Source: DASQFQ01 sp963811595
GTDB lineage: Bacteria; Actinomycetota; Thermoleophilia; Solirubrobacterales; Solirubrobacteraceae
DNA: 64,000 bases
Assembly (NCBI GenBank): GCA_963811595.1
Contig: CAWERW010000005.1
Span: 186,001 to 250,000, forward strand
Reading direction: 5' to 3'
In this document: positions 62,188 through 64,000 of the stretch, piece by piece
Layout of the letters: each line of letters starts with the position of its first letter
How positions within the stretch are numbered: position 1 is the first letter of the stretch
Made by a program: the position numbers and the translations under genes
The notes under the pieces: model-generated
Database searches by the model: none
The model's input: only the letters and a program-made list of their open reading frames with translations
Told to the model about the DNA's origin: nothing

Positions 62188-62591
62188 TCACCAGGCTCAC
62201 CCACAGCCCCGTCTGGGTGCTCGACCAGGACGAGGCGCTCGACTTCTACACACGCGTGCTCGGCTTCGAAGTCCGCAACGACGTGTCGATGGACAGCTTC
62301 CGCTGGCTCACGGTCGGCCCGCCGGGTCAGCCGGACTTCGAGCTCATCCTCGCCGACCCCGGCCCGCCGATGCTCGACCCCGAGTCGGCGGCGCAGATCC
62401 GCGCGATGGTCGCGAAGGGCGCGCTCGGCGCCGGCGTGTTCTCGACCGACGACGTCCAGCGCTCCTACGAGGAGCTCAAGGAGCGGGGCGTGACGTTCCT
62501 GGCCGAGCCGACGGAGCGGTCCTACGGCATCGAGGCGACCTTCCGCGACAACTCGGGGAACTGGTTCAGCCTCACGCAGCGCATGGCCTAG
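62184..62591 (+). CDS. VOC/glyoxalase-fold protein
   Basis: A 135-residue vicinal-oxygen-chelate protein: VWVLDQDEALDFYTRVLGF near the start, WLTVGPPGQPDFELIL in the middle, and FRDNSGNWFSLTQ at the end with a candidate ligand. It may be a dioxygenase, isomerase or antibiotic-binding protein. It is translationally coupled to the AraC gene that probably controls it. Confidence 0.86.
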   Translation: MITRLTHSPVWVLDQDEALDFYTRVLGFEVRNDVSMDSFRWLTVGPPGQPDFELILADPGPPMLDPESAAQIRAMVAKGALGAGVFSTDDVQRSYEELKERGVTFLAEPTERSYGIEATFRDNSGNWFSLTQRMA

Positions 62592-62614
62592 GCTTTCTTT
62601 CCGCCGTCAACTAT

Positions 62615-62625
62615 TTCATCATGAA
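62615..62625. promoter_or_regulatory. Inverted repeat TTCATCATGAA, possible MarR operator
   Basis: A perfect TTCAT-C-ATGAA dyad lies in a short AT-rich island directly before the MarR GTG at 62629. MarR-family proteins usually repress their own gene through such sites. Confidence 0.45.
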
Positions 62626-62628
62626 TGA

Positions 62629-63108
62629 GTGCCCGCCCAGCGGCTCCCCACTCCGCGGGACCTGGAGCGCCTTGCGGCGTGGGCCGAGCTGCACCGCGCC
62701 GACACGCTGCTGCGGGGCGAGCTGAGCCGGAGGCTGGAGGAGGGCGCGCAGACGACGCTGCTCGAGCACGAGGCGATCCACCGGCTCGTGATCGCGCCGG
62801 GCCGGCGGCTGACGATGTACGAGCTCGCCGACGCGCTGCTCGTCAGCCGCAGCGGCGCGACGCGCCTGGTCGACCGGCTGGAGGCGCGCGGCTGGGTCGA
62901 CCGGCGGGTCGCCCCCCACGACCGCCGGATCGTGCGCGCCGAGCTGACGCGCGAGGGGGCGGCGGCGTTCGCGCACATGGGCGCGGTGTTCGCCGCCGCC
63001 TTCGAGGAGCGCTTCGGCGGCGTGCTCGGCGACGAGGACGTCGCAGCGCTGCGCGGGGTGCTCGCCAGGCTGCTGGCGGCCGGCACGCTCCCCGAGCCAC
63101 CGGCGTAG
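62629..63108 (+). CDS. MarR-family transcriptional regulator
   Basis: A 159-residue winged-helix regulator. LTMYELADALLVSRSGATRL is the recognition helix region, LVDRLEARGWVDRRVAPHDR the wing with the conserved Asp-Arg, and RAELTREGAAAF the following helix. Starts at GTG. Its stop shares bases with the -10 box of the B12-binding gene. The ligand is unknown; many members sense phenolic compounds or oxidants. Confidence 0.88.
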   Translation: MPAQRLPTPRDLERLAAWAELHRADTLLRGELSRRLEEGAQTTLLEHEAIHRLVIAPGRRLTMYELADALLVSRSGATRLVDRLEARGWVDRRVAPHDRRIVRAELTREGAAAFAHMGAVFAAAFEERFGGVLGDEDVAALRGVLARLLAAGTLPEPPA

Positions 63109-63111
63109 GGT
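63106..63111 (+). promoter_or_regulatory. -10 box TAGGGT, leaderless promoter of the B12-binding gene
   Basis: TAGGGT ends seven bases before the ATG at 63119 and includes the MarR stop codon. Confidence 0.5.
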
Positions 63112-63118
63112 TCGGGCC

Positions 63119-63793
63119 ATGGACGTCGGCGCCCACCGGCGCGCGTATCTCGAGGCGCTGCAGGCGCGCGACGTGGCAGGCGCGCGCAGGTCCGTCGAAG
63201 TCGCGCTCGCGGCCGGGGTGAGCGTGGCCGACGTCTACCTGGAGGTCCTCCAGCCCGCGCTGTACGAGATCGGGCGCGGCTGGGCCGTCGGCGACCACGA
63301 CGTCGCGCACGAGCACACCGCCACCGCCGTCACGCAGGCGCTGCTCGGGACGCTGGGGCCGCGCATGCGCGCGGCGCCGACGGGCGGGCGGCTCGCGATC
63401 GTCACCGGCAGCCCCGAGGAGCTCCACGCGCTCGGCGTCCAGATGGTCGCCGACTTCCTCGAGGGCGACGGCTGGGAGGTGCTCAACCTCGGCGCATCGA
63501 CGCCGGCGCCCGACCTCGCCCGCCTCGCCGACGCCGAGCGCGCCGACGTCGTCGCGCTCTCGACCTCCACGCCCGCCGGCCTCCCCGGCGCCGCGGCGGC
63601 GGTGGCGGAGCTGCGCGCGCTCGACCCGCGCCCGCTGGTGGTGCTCGGCGGCCAGCTGTGGAGCGGCGCGGCGAGGGACGACGCCGGGACGCTCGGCGCC
63701 GACCTCGTGCTCGACGGGCCGCGGGAGCTCGTCGCGACGCTGCGCGAGCGCTTCCCGCCGCCGCGCCCCGAGGACGAGGAGCGCTCCGGCTAG
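63119..63793 (+). CDS. Cobalamin (B12)-binding domain protein
   Basis: A 224-residue protein with the methionine-synthase-type pair of domains. The helical cap is residues 1-95 (VYLEVLQPALYEIGRGWAVG, HEHTATAVTQALLG). The Rossmann-like B12 domain follows (SPEELHALGVQMVADFLEGD, where His is the lower axial ligand; DxH is changed to ExxH-like ELH). Similar proteins act as light or B12 sensors (CarH type) or methyltransferase corrinoid proteins. No DNA-binding domain is present, so it may work with the adjacent MarR protein. Confidence 0.85.
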   Translation: MDVGAHRRAYLEALQARDVAGARRSVEVALAAGVSVADVYLEVLQPALYEIGRGWAVGDHDVAHEHTATAVTQALLGTLGPRMRAAPTGGRLAIVTGSPEELHALGVQMVADFLEGDGWEVLNLGASTPAPDLARLADAERADVVALSTSTPAGLPGAAAAVAELRALDPRPLVVLGGQLWSGAARDDAGTLGADLVLDGPRELVATLRERFPPPRPEDEERSG

Positions 63794-63796
63794 TTT
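63791..63796 (+). promoter_or_regulatory. -10 box TAGTTT, leaderless promoter
   Basis: TAGTTT ends seven bases before the GTG at 63804; its first three bases are the stop of the B12-binding gene. Confidence 0.45.
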
Positions 63797-63803
63797 CATA
63801 TCG

Positions 63804-64000
63804 GTGCGTTTCCCGCGCCGTCTCATCGTCCTGGTCGCGAGCGTCGTGCTCGTGCTCGTCGCCGTCGCGGGCTTCCTGGCCCGCGAGGACGAGGGGCTTC
63901 CCGGCGACCTCCCGGCCGTCCCGACCCCGCCGGAGGCGCGCAGCGACCGCGAGCGCACGCCGCTGCCGGACCCGTTCGCCTACGACCCGGAGCGCGCGGA
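63804..64000 (+). CDS. N-terminal part of an exported or membrane-anchored protein
   Basis: The window ends after 65 residues. They comprise a basic start (RFPRRL), one hydrophobic segment (IVLVASVVLVLVAVAGFLA) and a Pro/Asp/Glu-rich stretch typical of a linker outside the membrane. The start is supported by a TAGTTT box. The family cannot be identified from this fragment. Confidence 0.6.
   Translation, partial: MRFPRRLIVLVASVVLVLVAVAGFLAREDEGLPGDLPAVPTPPEARSDRERTPLPDPFAYDPERA

Overview
The window comes from a very GC-rich actinobacterial chromosome. Several traits point to the Thermoleophilia (Solirubrobacterales-like): long runs of GTG, TTG and ATG starts fused to upstream stops, TANNNT boxes placed 6-8 bases before start codons (leaderless mRNAs), DUF11/SdrD_B-type secreted proteins with a basic Ig-like C-terminus, and an F420-type LLM oxidoreductase fused to a P-loop kinase. 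The taxonomic placement is inference from gene content; no 16S gene is present. I see no phage, IS element, integron or CRISPR array. This is housekeeping and metabolic chromosome, with coding on both strands and no gene-free stretch of 300 bases. The largest gap is about 240 bases at 52251-52493.

Layout. 1-5777: a branched-chain-amino-acid-type ABC importer (livG end, livF, livH, livM, binding lipoprotein) followed by an acyl-CoA ligase. 5743-8942: an L,D-transpeptidase overlapping a large secreted DUF11/SdrD_B protein, then a divergent promoter region with a dyad and a tiny zinc-ligand-like gene. 8939-15960: quinone oxidoreductase, esterase, MBL hydrolase, RNA m5U methyltransferase, a helical protein, ornithine carbamoyltransferase, a SnoaL protein and an MFS exporter. 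15912-18753: thiamine genes thiG-thiS-thiO (minus) behind a TPP riboswitch, with thiE divergent. 19243-25084: dihydrolipoamide dehydrogenase, a thioredoxin-fold protein, and a minus-strand trio (membrane protein, TadE/Flp-like pseudopilin with a large ectodomain, lipoprotein), then an HpcH/HpaI aldolase.

25187-42472 is a 2-oxoacid dehydrogenase and lipoate island. It holds pdhA-pdhB, a GGDEF-EAL-PAS c-di-GMP protein, pdhC, then a second E1alpha-E1beta-E2 set (branched-chain/acetoin type, E2 frameshifted), DUF488, an HD-GYP-LuxR protein, a methyltransferase, lipB, lipA and a rhomboid protease. The single E3 (lpd at 19243) probably serves both complexes, and LipB/LipA make the lipoyl groups on both E2 proteins and on no other protein in the window.

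42475-49971: D,D-carboxypeptidase, an unknown anchored protein, the kinase-LLM fusion, a methyltransferase, an acyl-CoA dehydrogenase pair and an SDR. From about 44.0 to 46.7 kb nearly every gene carries single-base indels while the encoded protein remains recognisable across frames, which looks like poor consensus sequence more than decay. 49990-64000: histone-deacetylase-family enzyme, tRNA-Ala(TGC), glutamate dehydrogenase, a PhzF protein, a diguanylate cyclase, tRNA-Ala(CGC), a MalT-like LuxR regulator, hydrolases, an ECF-like sigma factor, AraC and MarR regulators, a glyoxalase-fold protein and a B12-binding protein.

No single locus stands out as a certain new defence or biosynthetic system. 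The best leads are the kinase-LLM fusion, the secreted DUF11 protein paired with an L,D-transpeptidase, the c-di-GMP enzyme inside the pyruvate dehydrogenase genes, the pseudopilin trio, and the repeated leaderless-promoter pattern.
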